Shown: positions 33,897 through 44,094 of the stretch, piece by piece
Layout of the letters: every line of letters starts with the position of its first letter
How positions within the stretch are numbered: the stretch's first letter is position 1
NCBI RefSeq assembly: GCF_010723305.1
Contig: NZ_BLKW01000004.1
Span: forward strand, 806,001-870,000
Direction of reading: 5' to 3'
Source of the DNA: Mycobacterium botniense
GTDB taxonomy: Bacteria > Actinomycetota > Actinomycetes > Mycobacteriales > Mycobacteriaceae
Length of the DNA: 64,000 nt
Made by a program: the position numbers and the translations under genes
The notes under the pieces: model-generated
Told to the model about the DNA's origin: nothing
Seen by the model: the letters and a program-made list of their open reading frames with translations, nothing else
Database searches by the model: none

Positions 33897-35147
33897 TCAG
33901 TACCGCCCGAAGGCCAGCGCGACGTTGTGCCCGCCGAACCCGAACGAGTTGTTGATCGCGTAACGGTAATCGCCGTACCGGGGTTCGCCCGCCACGATGT
34001 CCAGATCGATCTCAGGATCAGGCGTTTGGTAATTCCGTGTCGGCGGGATGACGCCGTCGCGCAGCGTCAACACGGTAAGCACCGATTCCAGGGCGCCCAC
34101 CGCGCCGATCGAGTGCCCCAGCGCACCCTTGGGGGCATACACGGCGGCGTGCTCGCACCCAGCCACCCGGATGGCGTTGGCTTCTGCTGTGTCGCCGATC
34201 GGCGTACCCGTGGCATGTGCGTTGATGTGGTCAATGTCCTTGGGCGACAGCCCCGCCAGTTCCATCGCCCGCACCATTGCCTTGCCGGCGCGCACCCCGT
34301 CGGGAGCGGGCGCCACCATGTGATAGGCGTCCGATGTGATCCCGGCGCCCAGCAGGCGGGCCAACGGCTTGGCACCGCGGGCTTTTGCGTGTTCCTCGGT
34401 TTCGATGACCATGAGTGCCCCGGCCTCGCCGAACACGAAGCCGTCGCGGTCCTTGTCGAACGGGCGCGACGCGCCCTCCGGGTCGTCATTGCGAGTCGAC
34501 ATCGCCCGCATCATCGAAAACGCCGCAATGGGAAGCGCTTCGATACCGCCCTCGACCCCACCGCAGACGGCGATGTCGGCGTCACCCAAGATGATCTGCC
34601 GCCACGCGTGTGCGATGGCTTCCGAACCCGACGAACAGGCTGACACCGGGGTGATCACCCCGGCGCGAGCCCCCAGCTGCAGCCCGACAACCGCTGCGGC
34701 GCCGTTGGGCATGATCATTTGAACGGCCAGCGGAGACACCTTGCGGGGCCCGCCCTCGTTCATCAGGTCGTAGCTTTCGACGATCCGCTCGGCACCGCCC
34801 AAACCGGTGCCGATGACCACGGCGAACCGGTCCGGGTCGACTTCGGGGTTGCCGGCGGCCTCCCACACCTGACCGCCCAGCAGCTTGGCCATGCGCTGGA
34901 CATACGACATTCGCCGCAGATCCAGCCGGCCCATATGGTTATCGATCGGCTCTTTGAGGTGACCGCCGATCTTGACCGGTAAATCCCACTTGCTGACGAA
35001 TTCGTCTTCCAGCACGTGGATGCCGCTCTCGCCGGCTAACAACGCCTTCCACGTGCTTTCGATGTCCGGCGAGATGGACGTCGTCGCCGTGACGGCGGTG
35101 ACCACAACGCTGGGGAAACCGCCATTAGCAGTGGAAGGCTTGGTCAC
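33897..35147 (-). CDS. kasA: Beta-ketoacyl-ACP synthase KasA
   Basis: A 416-residue FAS-II condensing enzyme, the same length as M. tuberculosis KasA, essential for early meromycolate elongation and target of thiolactomycin. The catalytic triad lies in [14 protein letters not shown] (Cys about 171), [12 protein letters not shown] (His about 311) and [13 protein letters not shown] (His about 345). The GTG start overlaps the acpM stop as GTGA, giving translational coupling with the carrier protein it uses. It shares long stretches with KasB 26 bp downstream, reflecting tandem duplication of the two genes. Confidence 0.97.
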   Translation of the reverse strand: MTKPSTANGGFPSVVVTAVTATTSISPDIESTWKALLAGESGIHVLEDEFVSKWDLPVKIGGHLKEPIDNHMGRLDLRRMSYVQRMAKLLGGQVWEAAGNPEVDPDRFAVVIGTGLGGAERIVESYDLMNEGGPRKVSPLAVQMIMPNGAAAVVGLQLGARAGVITPVSACSSGSEAIAHAWRQIILGDADIAVCGGVEGGIEALPIAAFSMMRAMSTRNDDPEGASRPFDKDRDGFVFGEAGALMVIETEEHAKARGAKPLARLLGAGITSDAYHMVAPAPDGVRAGKAMVRAMELAGLSPKDIDHINAHATGTPIGDTAEANAIRVAGCEHAAVYAPKGALGHSIGAVGALESVLTVLTLRDGVIPPTRNYQTPDPEIDLDIVAGEPRYGDYRYAINNSFGFGGHNVALAFGRY

Positions 35148-35500
35148 TTGTTCTCCGCTTGCGCTTCGGCGATTCGTGCCCGGACTGCCTGGACCTTCTC
35201 CGGGTTTTCTGCCTCGATCTTGGCGCGGATGGCCTCGGCGGCCTCGGGATTCTCTTCTTCGAGCTTCTGGATGTACTCGACAACGTCGCCGACGGTGCGC
35301 AGACCGGCAAGATCCTCGTCAGGGATCTTCACGCCGTACTTGTCCTCGGTCTGAACGGCGATTTCGACCATCGACAGCGAGTCGATATCCAGGTCGTCGA
35401 CAAACGACTTCTCCGGGGTGACCTCGGACGGCTCGATACCGGTTACCTCTTCGATGATTTCGGCGAGACCGGCGATGATTTCTTCTTGAGTGACAGGCAC
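35144..35500 (-). CDS. acpM: Meromycolate extension acyl carrier protein AcpM
   Basis: A 118-residue acyl carrier protein. Ser41 in the DIDSLSMVE motif is the 4'-phosphopantetheine attachment site. The first 80 residues are a standard ACP; the remainder is a charged Glu/Ala/Lys-rich extension typical of mycobacterial AcpM and absent from E. coli ACP. The start is GTG at 35500, as in M. tuberculosis; GAAGGGA is upstream. It carries growing meromycolate chains between FAS-II enzymes. The gene is between fabD and kasA, with a 4-bp overlap with kasA. Confidence 0.97.
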   Translation of the reverse strand: MPVTQEEIIAGLAEIIEEVTGIEPSEVTPEKSFVDDLDIDSLSMVEIAVQTEDKYGVKIPDEDLAGLRTVGDVVEYIQKLEEENPEAAEAIRAKIEAENPEKVQAVRARIAEAQAENK

Positions 35501-35587
35501 AGCGTGCTTCCCTTCATCGATGTTGTGGATATTGAACTGATCTGCAATGTGTGGTTGTCAGTGGTGACGGGCGCTGACCCTGAAGGC

Positions 35588-36493
35588 CTAGAGCACCGCC
35601 AACCCGTCGAGATCTGCGGGTGACTTGATGGCGCGCGTCACCGCATCCCGAAGTTCACGCTTGGCGATGCCAGCGAGCGTACCCGCGGGCGGGAACTCCA
35701 CGACCGTCGTGACATGACGCTGGCGCAGCGTTTCGGTGCACAGATCCCAGCGCACCGGCCGGGTCAGCTGGGCGACCAGCTTCTCCATCGCGTCGCTGGC
35801 CGACGATACCGGTTTTCCGTCGCGATTGGACAGCAGTGTGGCTTTGGGCTGGGCCGTCGCCACTGCGGCAGCCGCGGCCGCATAGCCGTTGAGAGCGCTG
35901 GCCATGTACTCGGTGTGGAACGCTCCGGCCACGCCCAGCGGGCGTACGCGCGCCTTGGCGGGCGGATCCTCGGCGAGTTTGTCCAGTGCGTTCAACCGGC
36001 CGGCTGCGACGATCTGGCCCGCACCGTTGCGGTTTGCCGCCACCAAGTCGAGTTGCTCGAGGCGGGCCAGCACTTCGGCTTCGTCACCGCCGAGCACCGC
36101 GGACATGCCGGTGGGCTCGCTGGCGCATGCCCTGGCCATTTCGCGGCCGCGCGTGGCGGCCAGCACGATGGCGTCGTCGGCGGAGATCACACCGGCGATC
36201 GCATAGGCCGCAATTTCACCGACCGAATGGCCCGCCACAATGGGTTGTTCGGGAAGCATGCCGCGTTTGGTCAGCTCCTGGTAGGCGAGCAAAGTGGTCG
36301 CCACCACCAGTGGCTGGGTGACGGCGGTATCGGTGATCTCCTCAGCTGATGCGGTAGTGCCCAGCCTCGCCAGATCTAGGCCGCTGGCCGACGACCACGC
36401 TGCGATCTGTTCTGTTGCCCCGGGGAGCTCAAGCCACGGCGCCAGCATTCCCGGGGTCTGCGATCCCTGTCCGGGGGCGAGCAACGCTATCAC
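35588..36493 (-). CDS. fabD: Malonyl-CoA:ACP transacylase FabD
   Basis: A 301-residue malonyl transferase loading malonate from malonyl-CoA onto AcpM. The LLAPGQGSQTPGM start, the nucleophile in VAGHSVGEIAAYA and the partner His in VAGAFHTEYM are all present. It is the first gene of the FAS-II operon; the GTG start at 36493 follows a 128-bp regulatory region containing the MabR-type inverted repeat. acpM begins 87 bp downstream. No membrane or signal elements; cytoplasmic. Confidence 0.96.
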   Translation of the reverse strand: MIALLAPGQGSQTPGMLAPWLELPGATEQIAAWSSASGLDLARLGTTASAEEITDTAVTQPLVVATTLLAYQELTKRGMLPEQPIVAGHSVGEIAAYAIAGVISADDAIVLAATRGREMARACASEPTGMSAVLGGDEAEVLARLEQLDLVAANRNGAGQIVAAGRLNALDKLAEDPPAKARVRPLGVAGAFHTEYMASALNGYAAAAAAVATAQPKATLLSNRDGKPVSSASDAMEKLVAQLTRPVRWDLCTETLRQRHVTTVVEFPPAGTLAGIAKRELRDAVTRAIKSPADLDGLAVL

Positions 36494-36559
36494 GTGTCTA
36501 AGAGAACACTGTGAAGACGGTTTTGCGGGGTGTAACAGATTATGAACCTCGTCTTATGT

Positions 36560-36580
36560 TTTTGTGGACACTCTACAAAA
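36560..36580. promoter_or_regulatory. Probable MabR operator of the FAS-II operon
   Basis: TTTTGT at 36560-36565 and ACAAAA at 36575-36580 form a perfect inverted repeat separated by nine bases. From memory this is exactly the TTTTGT-N9-ACAAAA consensus reported for MabR at mycobacterial fasII promoters. It lies 67 bp upstream of fabD and 42 bp after the end of mabR. A CATAAT -10-like hexamer on the minus strand (36539-36544) lies between it and fabD. Confidence 0.75.
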
Positions 36581-36621
36581 CCACCCGCGATGCGATGTGT
36601 TTGATACCGCGCCGCAACTTC

Positions 36622-37908
36622 TCACTCGGAGTGCTGGGGCCCGAATGAGCCGACAACACCCGCACCCAGTTGGGATGCGCCACTCAACCCCATGCTGGAA
36701 TGATGCATCTGATAGGCGAGGTGGCTGACCGTGCAAGCCACGCGAAGCACATACGCGTCACGCGGCTGGGTCGGATCGCGACCGGTGAAGTCGGTGATGC
36801 GCTTGAGCCGGTAGCGCACCGTGTTTGGATGAACGAACAACCTGCGTGCGCAGGCCTCGATCGCGCCGCCGCAGTCGAGGTACACGTCAAGTGTCTCGGT
36901 GAGCGTCGGTCCGGCGTCGGCCAATGGCCGCATGATGTCGGTGTGCAATGCGGCGATCGCCGACGCATCGCCCATCAGGGCACGTTCCGGCAGCAGTTCG
37001 CGGGCGAGCACGGGGCGGGGCGCCCCGCTCCAGCCGGCCACCGCGTTGATGCCGGAGATCGCCTCTCGCGCACTGTGGTAGGCCGCGGTCAGCGTCGGCG
37101 CTGTCGGGCCGATCACCACCGGGCCGTCGGAGAACGCGCCCAGCAGGTCACCCAAGAATTTCTCGGTTGGTGACAGCTGACCCGACACGATGGCCACCAG
37201 CCAGGTGCCGTGCACGTCGGTGAGCGCCGCGCGGCCATGGCGAGCAGCGATATCCCGCACGTCCTGGCTGGCGTAGAGTTCGCGGCCGGGAGCCGGGGTG
37301 CCCACCACCACCGTCGCGGGCTCGTTGGTGTCCCAATTCAATGCCGCCGCGCGGGAGAGCAGTTCAGGTCCGGTGTCGCCGCGCACCACGGCATCCACCA
37401 CGCTGGCCTCCATCCGGCTGTCCCAGGCACCGCGCGCCTCAGCCGCGTCGGCATACGCCGATGCGGCGGTGAAGGCCAGATCGCGGCTGTACTTCAGGAT
37501 GCCCACGGTCAGCGCGGTGAGTTGCTCCTCGGAGCGCGCCAGCATCGGCACCACTTCTTCGAAGTACTCCATGGTGACACGCACCATGTCGACGGTCTGG
37601 CGCAATGCGATCCGCCGAGTCAGGTCCTGCGGTACCAACTCAAACGCGCGCGCGGTGTAGCTGACGTTGCTGTGCGGGTTTTGCATCCACTCGACGAAGT
37701 TCACCACCGCGGTCTGCACCACCAGCGCCACGCTGGCGCGCTGGGAGGCTTCCAGATCGGCGAAGAACGGCAGCCGTTCCTGCATGGCCGACACCGCCTC
37801 GGTGGCCAGCCGGCCCGAATACTGTTTGAGCCGCCGTAACAGCGACTCCGGCACCGTATCTAAAAGCTCAAGGGGAGAGCGCGGGAGGACAAACTGGTTG
37901 TCAGTCAC
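36622..37908 (-). CDS. mabR: MabR-type PucR-family transcriptional regulator of FAS-II
   Basis: A 428-residue regulator equivalent to Rv2242/MabR. The C-terminal PucR-type helix-turn-helix is clear: GGAIEACARRLFVHPNTVRYRLKRITDFTG, near residues 350-380. The N-terminal two thirds is a sensor-like region (RALxQTVDMVRVTMEYFEE helical part, then a GGDEF-like/CdaR central domain). MabR binds the fasII promoter and responds to long-chain acyl-CoAs. Its gene directly precedes fabD on the same strand with the inverted-repeat operator between them, and follows aceE by 92 bp. The tail is a flexible Ser/Gly-rich extension. Confidence 0.92.
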   Translation of the reverse strand: MTDNQFVLPRSPLELLDTVPESLLRRLKQYSGRLATEAVSAMQERLPFFADLEASQRASVALVVQTAVVNFVEWMQNPHSNVSYTARAFELVPQDLTRRIALRQTVDMVRVTMEYFEEVVPMLARSEEQLTALTVGILKYSRDLAFTAASAYADAAEARGAWDSRMEASVVDAVVRGDTGPELLSRAAALNWDTNEPATVVVGTPAPGRELYASQDVRDIAARHGRAALTDVHGTWLVAIVSGQLSPTEKFLGDLLGAFSDGPVVIGPTAPTLTAAYHSAREAISGINAVAGWSGAPRPVLARELLPERALMGDASAIAALHTDIMRPLADAGPTLTETLDVYLDCGGAIEACARRLFVHPNTVRYRLKRITDFTGRDPTQPRDAYVLRVACTVSHLAYQMHHSSMGLSGASQLGAGVVGSFGPQHSE

Positions 37909-38000
37909 CCCTAAAACCTACGGCAAAATTATGGACTCGGCGCACAACGGTCCGCATGGCGCGTGCAGAGGCGCCCCAAAGCTCGTCGGGTACGCGATGG

Positions 38001-40793
38001 TTACCCACCGGCACCCGGATCGGAGGTCTGCCGCGAGGCGGCCTGCACATCGTCGATCCGGTATTGCCGGGCAGCTGCGGCGGGTACCGAGGGGTCGATT
38101 GCGCCGTCGGATGCCAACGCTTCGAGCACCGCAACCACTTGCGATTCGGCGTCGGTGTTGAAGTAGCGGCGTGCGGCGGCTCGGGTATCGGAGAAACCGT
38201 ACCCGTCGGTGCCCAGGGTGACGTAAGTGGACGGCACCCAGGGCCGGATCTGCTCGGGAACCGCGCGCATCCAGTCCGACACCGCCACCACCGGGCCGGC
38301 GGACTCCGAGAGCGCTTTGGTGACATAGGGCACCCGGGCGGGGCGGTCGGGGTGGCGCAGTTTTTCGGTCTCGGCAGCCACCCCGTCTCGGTTGAGCTCG
38401 CTCCAGCTCGTCACCGACCACACATCGGCTGCCACATCCCACTGAGCGGCCAGCATCTCAGCGGCTTTCAGCGCGGAGGGCATCGCCACTCCGGACGCCA
38501 GCAGCTGAGCCGTGTTGGTGCGGCGCTCGGTGGCGGGCCGATACCGGTAGATGCCGCGCAGCAGCCCTTCCGGGTCGAGGTTATCCGGTTCGGGCGGCTG
38601 GACGTATGGCTCGTTGTAGACGGTGATGTAGAAGAAGACGTTCTCCGGATTCTCCCCATACATCCGCGCCAGCCCACTTTCGACGATGTAGGCGATCTCG
38701 TAGGCGAACGCGGGATCGTAGGCCACCACCGCCGGGTTTGTGCTGGCGAGCAGCAACGAGTGACCGTCCGCGTGCTGCAGACCTTCACCGGTCAAGGTGG
38801 TGCGTCCCGCGGTGGCGCCCAGCAGGAACCCGCGTGCCATCTGGTCACCCGCGGCCCACAATCCATCGCCGGTGCGCTGGAACCCGAACATCGAGTAGAA
38901 GATGTAGACGGGGATCATCGGCTCGTTGTGTGTCGAATACGAGGTGCCCGCAGCGGTGAAGCTGGCGACTGCGCCGGCTTCGTTGATGCCCTCGTGCAGG
39001 ATCTGCCCGCTCTGGCTTTCCTTGTAGGCCAGCATCATGTCGGCGTCGACCGACGTGTATAGCTGGCCCAGGCGGTTGTAGATCTTGAGGTTCGGGAACC
39101 AGGAGTCCATTCCGAATGTGCGGGCCTCGTCGGGGATGATCGGAACAATACGTGGGCCGACTTCTTTGTCCCGCAATACTTCTCGGAATACACGCACTGT
39201 CGCCATAGTGGTGGCAACCTCCTGATGCCCCGAACCTTTCTTCAGTGCCGCGTAGGTGTCGCGGCCCGGAAGTGTCAGCGCCTTGGATTTCGTGCGGCGC
39301 TCCGGGACGAAACCGCCCAGAGCACGGCGCCGGTCGAGCATGTAGCGGATTTCGGGGGCATCCGGGCCAGGATGGTAGTACGGCGGCAGGTAGGGGTTTT
39401 CTTCCAGCTGCGCATCCGAGATCGGAATCCTTTGGGTGTCACGGAATTCCTTGAGATCTTCCAGCGTCAGTTTTTTCATCTGGTGAGTCGCGTTGCGGCC
39501 CTCGAAGTGCTTGCCCAGTGCGTAACCTTTGATGGTTTTGGCCAGGATCACCGTCGGCTGGCCCTTATGCTCGACCGCGGCGCGGTAAGCCGCGTACACC
39601 TTGCGGTAGTCGTGGCCACCGCGTTTCAGGTTCCAAATATCTTCATCCGAAAGGTTTTTCACCAATTCTTTGGTGCGAGGGTCACGACCGAAAAAGTGCT
39701 CACGCACGTAGCCGCCGTCGTTGGCCTTGTACGTCTGGTAGTCACCGTCGGGGGTGACGTTCATCAGGTTGACCAGGGCCCCGTCGCGGTCGGCTTGCAA
39801 AAGCGCGTCCCATTCGCGTCCCCAGATCACCTTGATCACGTTCCATCCGGCACCCCGGAAGAACGACTCCAGCTCCTGGATGATCTTGCCGTTACCGCGC
39901 ACCGGCCCGTCGAGGCGCTGCAGGTTGCAGTTGATCACGAAGGTGAGGTTGTCCAGCCCCTCCAGCGCGGCGACATGCGCGAGTCCCCGGCTTTCGGGTT
40001 CGTCCATCTCGCCGTCACCCAAAAAGCACCACACGTGCTGGTCGGAGGTGTCCCTGATGCCCCGGTCGTGCAGGTAGTGGTTGAAGCGGGCCTGATAGAT
40101 GGCGTTCATCGGGCCTAGCCCCATCGACACGGTGGGGAACTCCCAGAAATCGGGCATCAGCCGCGGATGCGGGTACGACGGCAACCCGCCCCCGGGATGG
40201 CTGTGCTCTTGGCGGAACCCGTCGAGTTGGTCTGCGCTGAGTCGGCCTTCCAGGAAGGCCCGCGCGTAGATGCCGGGCGATGCGTGGCCCTGAATGAACA
40301 CCTGGTCGCCGCCGCCGGGATGGGACTTGCCGCGGAAGAAGTGGTTGAAACCCACCTCGTAAAGCGTCGCCGAAGAGGCGTAGGTCGAGATGTGGCCGCC
40401 TACCGCGACACCGGGCCGTTGGGCACGGTGCACCATGATCGCCGCGTTCCACCGGATCCACCTGCGGTAGCGGCGCTCGACGTCCTCGTCACCGGGAAAC
40501 CAGGGCTCCAGCTCGGTGGGGATGGTGTTGACGTAGTCGGTTGACGTCAGCGCTGGAATGGCCACCCGCTGCTCGCCGGCGCGCTCGAGGAGCCGCAAGA
40601 TCAGGTAGCGCGCCCGTGACGGGCCGGAACGGGCCAGCAGCTCGTCGAAGGATTCCAGCCACTCCGACGTCTCCTCGGGGTCGATATCGGGTAAGTAGGA
40701 TGCGACACCTTCACGGATCACCCGGACCCGATCGGGTTCGTTTGTGCTGCTTGAGTTTTTGGCCAGATCGTGGCGCACGAACTCGGTAGTCAA
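38001..40793 (-). CDS. aceE: Pyruvate dehydrogenase E1 component AceE
   Basis: A 930-residue homodimeric-type E1 that decarboxylates pyruvate with thiamine diphosphate and acetylates lipoyl-E2, linking glycolysis to the TCA cycle. The TPP motif is [16 protein letters not shown] near residue 258, and segments such as [31 protein letters not shown] and [19 protein letters not shown] are those of AceE. The start is a TTG at 40793 with AAGGAG seven bases upstream; the upstream extension of the open frame is not coding-like, and this start matches M. tuberculosis (TTEFVRHDL). Its RNA may run on into mabR, linking central carbon supply to the FAS-II regulator. Confidence 0.96.
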   Translation of the reverse strand: MTTEFVRHDLAKNSSSTNEPDRVRVIREGVASYLPDIDPEETSEWLESFDELLARSGPSRARYLILRLLERAGEQRVAIPALTSTDYVNTIPTELEPWFPGDEDVERRYRRWIRWNAAIMVHRAQRPGVAVGGHISTYASSATLYEVGFNHFFRGKSHPGGGDQVFIQGHASPGIYARAFLEGRLSADQLDGFRQEHSHPGGGLPSYPHPRLMPDFWEFPTVSMGLGPMNAIYQARFNHYLHDRGIRDTSDQHVWCFLGDGEMDEPESRGLAHVAALEGLDNLTFVINCNLQRLDGPVRGNGKIIQELESFFRGAGWNVIKVIWGREWDALLQADRDGALVNLMNVTPDGDYQTYKANDGGYVREHFFGRDPRTKELVKNLSDEDIWNLKRGGHDYRKVYAAYRAAVEHKGQPTVILAKTIKGYALGKHFEGRNATHQMKKLTLEDLKEFRDTQRIPISDAQLEENPYLPPYYHPGPDAPEIRYMLDRRRALGGFVPERRTKSKALTLPGRDTYAALKKGSGHQEVATTMATVRVFREVLRDKEVGPRIVPIIPDEARTFGMDSWFPNLKIYNRLGQLYTSVDADMMLAYKESQSGQILHEGINEAGAVASFTAAGTSYSTHNEPMIPVYIFYSMFGFQRTGDGLWAAGDQMARGFLLGATAGRTTLTGEGLQHADGHSLLLASTNPAVVAYDPAFAYEIAYIVESGLARMYGENPENVFFYITVYNEPYVQPPEPDNLDPEGLLRGIYRYRPATERRTNTAQLLASGVAMPSALKAAEMLAAQWDVAADVWSVTSWSELNRDGVAAETEKLRHPDRPARVPYVTKALSESAGPVVAVSDWMRAVPEQIRPWVPSTYVTLGTDGYGFSDTRAAARRYFNTDAESQVVAVLEALASDGAIDPSVPAAAARQYRIDDVQAASRQTSDPGAGG

Positions 40794-40927
40794 CTTCCGC
40801 TCCTTAGTTAGCGGTTCATCGGCTTCCCCCGGGTTCCGACCGCGGGCATGCCGCTGTTCTCCCCCTATCGTGCCGCACCCGCATACCGGGCAGGTAATGG
40901 CATTGAGAGCAGGCAGGCGCTGATAGC

Positions 40928-41557
40928 GTGGCGGGGCGGGTAGGTCAGGGCAGCGGCACTCCCGAACCGGTAACGTCACGGGCTGTGCAGATTGGATGGT
41001 GTGGCGGCCGCGGCAAGCGGTTGGCGGCACTGGTTCTTGGCTGCGGGGCGGTGGTGCTGATGGGCATCATCGGGTGTACCTCCATCACCGACGGCACGCC
41101 GACGGCCGACACCGCGGTGGCGCCGGCCTACCGGGCCTCGGTGTCCGCCTCGGTGTCGGCGTCCTCGGCGACGTCGAGAATCCGTGAGTCGCAGCGGCAA
41201 GAATCGCTGACCAAGAGGGCGGTGCGTACCGTGTGCGAATCGCTTGCCACCACCGCCAAAAATGCCACCGACAAGGTGAATGAGTTCGTCGGGGCCTTCA
41301 ATCAGGGCCGCGACACCGCTCCGACCGAAGGGCCGGCCATCGATGCGCTGAACACCAGCGCCGACGCGGTCGCGGGCAATCTCAGCGACGCCCTGTCGTC
41401 AGAGCTGCGGGGCGCGTTGAGGGCCTATGTCGACGCCGCGCGCGCCGTGGCGAATGCCATCAGCACCCACGCCTCCACATCGGAATTCAACCGGCGGGTC
41501 GAACAGTTCAACGACACCAAGACGAAAGCGGCGAAGCTGTGCATCGCCTCCTCCTGA
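40928..41557 (+). CDS. Probable lipoprotein, unknown function
   Basis: A protein of up to 209 residues, probably counterpart of M. tuberculosis Rv2240c by position. A hydrophobic stretch ([19 protein letters not shown]) ends in a lipobox-like IIGC, after which the chain is Ala/Ser-rich and strongly helical ([37 protein letters not shown]), suggesting a helical extracytoplasmic domain. A GTG at 40985 would give a more normal signal length (about 30 residues before the Cys) and may be the true start; no RBS decides. It is divergent from aceE. Confidence 0.7.
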   Translation: MAGRVGQGSGTPEPVTSRAVQIGWCGGRGKRLAALVLGCGAVVLMGIIGCTSITDGTPTADTAVAPAYRASVSASVSASSATSRIRESQRQESLTKRAVRTVCESLATTAKNATDKVNEFVGAFNQGRDTAPTEGPAIDALNTSADAVAGNLSDALSSELRGALRAYVDAARAVANAISTHASTSEFNRRVEQFNDTKTKAAKLCIASS

Positions 41558-41635
41558 GTCGGCGATGTCAGCGGCGTCTTGCTGTGCAACGATAGTGCGC
41601 ATCAGGGCGCATTGACGGTTAAAGGAGGTCCCACG

Positions 41636-42061
41636 GTGGTCGCGGCGGATGACGCCCCGAACTACGCCCGCAAGCTGGGCATCCAGCGAGGCCAAGTTGT
41701 CCAGGAGTGGGGCTGGGACGAGGACACCGACGACAATATCCGAGCCGCCGTTGAGGAGGCGTGCGGTAGTGAGCTTCTTGACGAGGGCAGTACCGACGAG
41801 GTTGTCGACGTCGTTTTGCTCTGGTGGCGTGACGGTGACGGCGACCTGGTGGACACCCTGATGGACGCGATCACCGCGCTCGCCGAAGACGGTGTGATCT
41901 GGGTGCTGACCCCCAAGACCGGTCGCCCCGGCCACGTCCTCCCAGCCGAGATCGCGGAGTCGGCGCCGACAGCGGGCCTGATGCCGACCTCAACGGTGAG
42001 CCTCGGCGACTGGAGCGCCAGCCAATTGGTGCAGCCGAAATCGCGAGCGGGGCGGCGTTGA
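41636..42061 (+). CDS. DUF3052-family protein
   Basis: A 141-residue cytoplasmic protein equivalent to M. tuberculosis Rv2239c. The GTG at 41636 is chosen because AAAGGAGG lies 7 bp upstream, although the frame is open earlier. Features: YARKLGIQRGQVVQEWGWDEDTDD, then DEVVDVVLLWWRDGDGDLVDTLMDAI and VIWVLTPKTGRPGHVLPAEI, which together are the DUF3052 pattern of a small alpha/beta domain. No catalytic motif is known. It overlaps ahpE by one base (TGATG), so it is co-translated with a peroxiredoxin; a redox-linked role is possible but unsupported. Confidence 0.85.
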   Translation: MVAADDAPNYARKLGIQRGQVVQEWGWDEDTDDNIRAAVEEACGSELLDEGSTDEVVDVVLLWWRDGDGDLVDTLMDAITALAEDGVIWVLTPKTGRPGHVLPAEIAESAPTAGLMPTSTVSLGDWSASQLVQPKSRAGRR

Positions 42062-42522
42062 TGCTGCCCGTCGGAGCCACTGCCCCGGACTTCACGCTGC
42101 GCGACCAGAACCAGCAGCCCGTCACCCTCAGCGATTACCGGGGCGCCAAAAACGTGCTGCTCGTGTTCTTTCCCCTGGCCTTCACCGGGATCTGCCAAGG
42201 TGAACTCGGTGAGCTGCGCGATCACCTGCCCGATTACGAAAACGACCAGAGCGTGGCGCTGACCATTTCGGTGGGTCCGCCGCCTACCCACAAAGTGTGG
42301 GCAACCGAGAATGGCTTCTTGTTCCCGGTGCTGTCGGATTTCTGGCCGCACGGCGCGGTGAGCCAGGCTTATGGCGTGTTCAACGAGGACGCCGGGTTTT
42401 CCAACCGCGGAACATTCGTCGTCGATAGGTCGGGGATCATTCGCTTCGCTGAGATGAAGCAGCCGGGAGAAGCCCGCGATCAGCGGCTGTGGAGCGATGC
42501 GCTGGCGGCGCTGAAGGCGTGA
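42061..42522 (+). CDS. ahpE: One-cysteine peroxiredoxin AhpE
   Basis: A 153-residue peroxiredoxin. The peroxidatic Cys45 sits in FFPLAFTGICQGEL (PxxxTxxC), and no resolving Cys is present elsewhere, as in the 1-Cys AhpE of M. tuberculosis (Rv2238c). AhpE reduces hydroperoxides and peroxynitrite and is recycled by mycothiol/mycoredoxin-1. The ATG at 42061 overlaps the preceding stop codon by one base. A tRNA-Val gene follows 56 bp downstream. Cytoplasmic. Confidence 0.95.
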   Translation: MLPVGATAPDFTLRDQNQQPVTLSDYRGAKNVLLVFFPLAFTGICQGELGELRDHLPDYENDQSVALTISVGPPPTHKVWATENGFLFPVLSDFWPHGAVSQAYGVFNEDAGFSNRGTFVVDRSGIIRFAEMKQPGEARDQRLWSDALAALKA

Positions 42523-42578
42523 AGACGTTGTGAATGGCCGCGCCCGGACCAGCCCGGTATTGGTAGCCTGCGCGGCAC

Positions 42579-42653
42579 GGGCGCGTAGCTCAGTGGCAGA
42601 GCTCTGGTTTTACACACCAGCGGTCGGCGGTTCGATCCCGTCCGCGCCCACCA
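42579..42653 (+). tRNA. valV: tRNA-Val (anticodon UAC)
   Basis: A complete cloverleaf of 75 bases including an encoded CCA. Acceptor stem GGGCGCG/CGCGCCC pairs fully; D-arm GCTC-AGTGGCAGA-GAGC-like stem; anticodon arm CTGGT-TTTACAC-ACCAG giving anticodon TAC for Val GUA codons; T-arm GGCGG-TTCGATC-CCGTC. Lies between ahpE and an epoxide hydrolase, as the corresponding tRNA does in M. tuberculosis. Confidence 0.95.
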
Positions 42654-42665
42654 CATCGGCCAGCC

Positions 42666-42694
42666 GCCGGCATGGCCGGCTTCCGGTATACCGG
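42666..42694 (+). terminator. Two short hairpins after tRNA-Val, possible terminator
   Basis: GCCGGC-ATG-GCCGGC (42666-42680) is followed two bases later by the perfect palindrome CCGGTATACCGG (42683-42694). Adjacent GC-rich stems with no U tract are the usual form of mycobacterial terminators. It sits 12 bp after the tRNA. No direct evidence of function. Confidence 0.4.
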
Positions 42695-42783
42695 GTAGAC
42701 GGTCGTCGCCGGGCAGCCCCGGGGAAGGCCCCGGCCGGGAGCACGGACGGGGGCGATGTCGGCCGGTCCGGGCCCGGCTGCGG

Positions 42784-43938
42784 GTGATGATGGACGGCAT
42801 GTCCGAAGTGCGGCCGTTTCGCATCGACGTCCCCGATGCAATTCTCGACGACCTGCGAGCGCGTCTGGCGCGCACGCGCTGGCCGGACGCCGAATGCGTG
42901 GATGACTGGAGCCAGGGAATGCCGCTGGCTTATGCGCGTGACCTTGCCACGTACTGGGCCGACGAATACGACTGGCGGGCCCGGGAGGCCGCGCTGAACC
43001 GGTTCGATCACTTCATCACCGAAATCGACGGCCTGGACATCCATTTCATCCATCAGCGGTCGGCGCATCCGGACGCCTTCCCGGTGTTGATCACCCACGG
43101 CTGGCCCGGCTCGATCGTCGAGTTTCACAAAGTGATCGAGCCGCTGACCGATCCGACCAAATACGGGGGGCGCGCTGAGGACGCGTTCCACGTCATCTGC
43201 CCCTCACTTCCCGGATACGGTTTCTCGGCCAAACCGACCCGGACCGGGTGGGGCGTCGGCAGGATCGCGCAGGCCTGGGAGACGCTCATGTGCCGTCTCG
43301 GCTATCAGCGCTACGGCGCCCAGGGCGGTGACTGGGGTGCAGCGATCACCACGCAGATAGGCCGCAACCGCGGTCACTGCGTGGCCATCCACCTGAACAT
43401 GCCGCTCGGCTGGCCGCCGGCGGGAGGTGTCGCCGATCCGAGCGAGGAAGAGCGGCAGGCGCTGGCCGCGTTGGCACACCACCGGCGTTGGGGTACGGGC
43501 TATTCCAAGCAGCAATCCACCCGGCCGCAAACGTTGGGCTACGGATTGGTCGATTCGCCGGTAGGGCAAATGGCGTGGATCGTCGAAAAATTCTGGGCGT
43601 GGACGGATTGCGACGGGCATCCCGAGAACGTGCTCAGCCGCGACGAGCTCCTCGACAATGTGATGGTGTACTGGGTAACCGGCACCGGCGCGTCGTCGGC
43701 GCGCTTGTACTGGGAGAGTTTCAACAGCTTCGCGACAGCAGGGCGGGTCGAGTTGCCAACCGGTGTCGCCGTCTTCCCCAAGGAAATCTTGCCTGCGCCG
43801 CGGAGCTGGTGCGAGCCGAACTACCACATCACCCGCTGGACGGCCATGCCGCGCGGTGGACACTTCGCCGCGTTCGAGCAACCTGAGCTATTCGTCGAGG
43901 ACATCCGCGCGTTCTTCACCGATGTTCGCCGAGTGTGA
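42784..43938 (+). CDS. Epoxide hydrolase (EHN-domain alpha/beta hydrolase)
   Basis: A 384-residue epoxide hydrolase of the microsomal type. An N-terminal EHN domain (RPFRIDVPDAILDDLRARLARTRWP) leads into the alpha/beta-hydrolase domain. The oxyanion motif is THGWPGSI, the nucleophilic Asp is in AQGGDWGAAI near residue 183, and the terminal His is in PRGGHFAAFEQPE. The SLPGYGFS segment is also characteristic. Such enzymes open epoxides to vicinal diols. Start ambiguous: GTG-ATG-ATG at 42784-42792 or ATG at 42799 (MSEVRPF). Stands alone between tRNA-Val and cobD. Confidence 0.9.
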   Translation: MMMDGMSEVRPFRIDVPDAILDDLRARLARTRWPDAECVDDWSQGMPLAYARDLATYWADEYDWRAREAALNRFDHFITEIDGLDIHFIHQRSAHPDAFPVLITHGWPGSIVEFHKVIEPLTDPTKYGGRAEDAFHVICPSLPGYGFSAKPTRTGWGVGRIAQAWETLMCRLGYQRYGAQGGDWGAAITTQIGRNRGHCVAIHLNMPLGWPPAGGVADPSEEERQALAALAHHRRWGTGYSKQQSTRPQTLGYGLVDSPVGQMAWIVEKFWAWTDCDGHPENVLSRDELLDNVMVYWVTGTGASSARLYWESFNSFATAGRVELPTGVAVFPKEILPAPRSWCEPNYHITRWTAMPRGGHFAAFEQPELFVEDIRAFFTDVRRV

Positions 43939-44094
43939 AACGACCGACGCGACACGCCGATAATGCGTCGCGGGTTGCACATTCGTCACCTGGCCGCCGA
44001 CGCTCAGGGCTCGCCTGCACGCGCGCAGACCGGCAGTCGCTGGCACTGGGTCCTCGTGCTGCGGACCGCACGGGCCGTGTGGGACGCTGCCGGG

